Below are positions 14,580-15,164 of a stretch of DNA of 15,164 nt, one piece after another. A program made the translations under genes and the position numbers. A model generated the notes under the pieces. That model was not told the DNA's origin. It did no database searches and saw only the letters and a program-made list of their open reading frames with translations. This DNA is from Sulfurimonas sp. GTDB taxonomy: Bacteria > Campylobacterota > Campylobacteria > Campylobacterales > Sulfurimonadaceae. The first letter of the stretch is position 1. Every line of letters begins with the position of its first letter. The stretch covers positions 1-15,164 of the forward strand of contig JAFLJV010000198.1 of the NCBI GenBank assembly GCA_022712845.1, read 5' to 3'.

Positions 14580-15164
14580 AATATCCACATATTCATTTTC
14601 ATCCAAAGCAGATAGTATTTTTGTATCGACTCTAATAGCTGAGTCAATCACTACATTCTCAAGTTTGGATATTATAGTTAGTTTTAGTTCTCTATTTCCA
14701 GGATTTTGTCTAACTAAAAAATATAATTCATCAAGTATTTTAGTTTCATTATCAAGTCTTATGGCTAAATGTATTGGCTCAAGTGGGGTTTCTCTTATCT
14801 CTTTTTTAACTTTTTTAGTTTCTTTTATAGCTTGTTTTAAACTCATTATTTTAGAAACACCAATCCGTGTAAACATTTCAGTGTGAGTTATCTTTGCTTT
14901 AAAAGCTACTGGTTCTTCTAAGTCCATCTCACTTAATTGCTCTAACTTATCAGAAAAAAGCATAATCTCTATATTTCCGTGAAAATCCATAAGATTTACT
15001 ATACCAAACTGATTTCCTTTTTTTGAAACCTTTTTTTGTATCTCTTCAACTTTTCCTATAAAAATAGCGTAAGTGCCATCTTTTACACTCTCTAACTCAG
15101 AACTCATTGTATATTCTAACTCATCAAGTCTCTCTCTATACTCATCAAGAGGATGTCCCGATAC
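14574..15164 (-). CDS. dnaE: DNA polymerase III subunit alpha, C-terminal part (runs off right edge)
   Basis: 196 codons of the C-terminus are visible and the 5' part lies beyond the window. The edge reads VSGHPLDEYRERLDEL, the hallmark after the helix-hairpin-helix region of DnaE. Then comes the OB-fold domain (IGKVEEIQKKVSKKGNQFGI, NGLMD-like FHGNIEIMLFSD) and a C-terminal tail ending in ENEYVDIL. DnaE is the replicative polymerase, and the OB fold helps it bind single-stranded DNA. The frame is open to the edge with no sign of damage. Its TAG (14574-14576) overlaps the end of the sensor-kinase gene on the opposite strand by six bases. Confidence 0.92.
   Translation of the reverse strand, partial: VSGHPLDEYRERLDELEYTMSSELESVKDGTYAIFIGKVEEIQKKVSKKGNQFGIVNLMDFHGNIEIMLFSDKLEQLSEMDLEEPVAFKAKITHTEMFTRIGVSKIMSLKQAIKETKKVKKEIRETPLEPIHLAIRLDNETKILDELYFLVRQNPGNRELKLTIISKLENVVIDSAIRVDTKILSALDENEYVDIL

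Noticed and set aside
14539..14886. Plus-strand 115-aa ORF at the right end
   Set aside because: It is antisense to the dnaE C-terminus and starts inside the sensor-kinase gene. Ser/Phe-rich translation is typical of a shadow frame.

Overview
The window looks like a chromosomal segment of a Campylobacterota (epsilonproteobacterial) organism, probably a free-living Sulfurimonas-like bacterium. The base composition is AT-rich. The gene set fits this group: a single-gene CcsBA (ResB-ResC fusion) cytochrome c synthase, an FlgS-type flagellar histidine kinase and an M18 aminopeptidase. The genus is inferred from gene content and was not tested against any database.

Left part (1-3250). The minus strand carries the N-terminal 763 residues of a very large, acidic, repeat-built adhesin that runs off the left edge. 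Its first ~94 residues look like a LapA-type retention module, followed by a TAAG site of the kind cut by LapG-type proteases. Beside it, on the plus strand, lies the wreck of a zeta-toxin-like (COG4185-type) kinase. Only the C-terminal ~110 residues remain, and a 111-bp palindromic element splits them with a 5-bp target duplication. A 61-aa ORF starting one base after its stop codon is a candidate orphan partner or antitoxin. A second palindromic element follows.

Middle part (3252-9506, all minus strand). In transcription order this holds CcsBA (cytochrome c haem attachment), a DUF2461 protein, ferrochelatase HemH (last step of haem synthesis) and a membrane-anchored coiled-coil protein of unknown role. 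Making haem and attaching it to cytochromes are therefore neighbours. A third palindromic element sits between ccsBA and the DUF2461 gene and can add an artificial N-terminus to the latter.

Right-middle part (9583-12515, minus strand). ApeB aminopeptidase and the FlgS kinase are coupled by a one-base TAATG overlap. Downstream is a two-gene unit: an unrecognised 108-aa protein and a DUF2249-like protein. It is preceded by a sequence matching the sigma-54 GG-N10-GC pattern and followed by a clear hairpin terminator. Because FlgS feeds the sigma-54 flagellar cascade, this little operon is a candidate for FlgS/sigma-54 control.

Right end (12516-15164). A divergent intergenic region with three exact 9-bp tandem repeats precedes a hybrid sensor kinase on the plus strand. 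The kinase has no evident ribosome binding site and a TATAAT five bases before its ATG. It meets the C-terminal part of dnaE (minus strand, running off the right edge) with a 6-bp convergent overlap.

No rRNA, tRNA, CRISPR array or transposase gene was seen.
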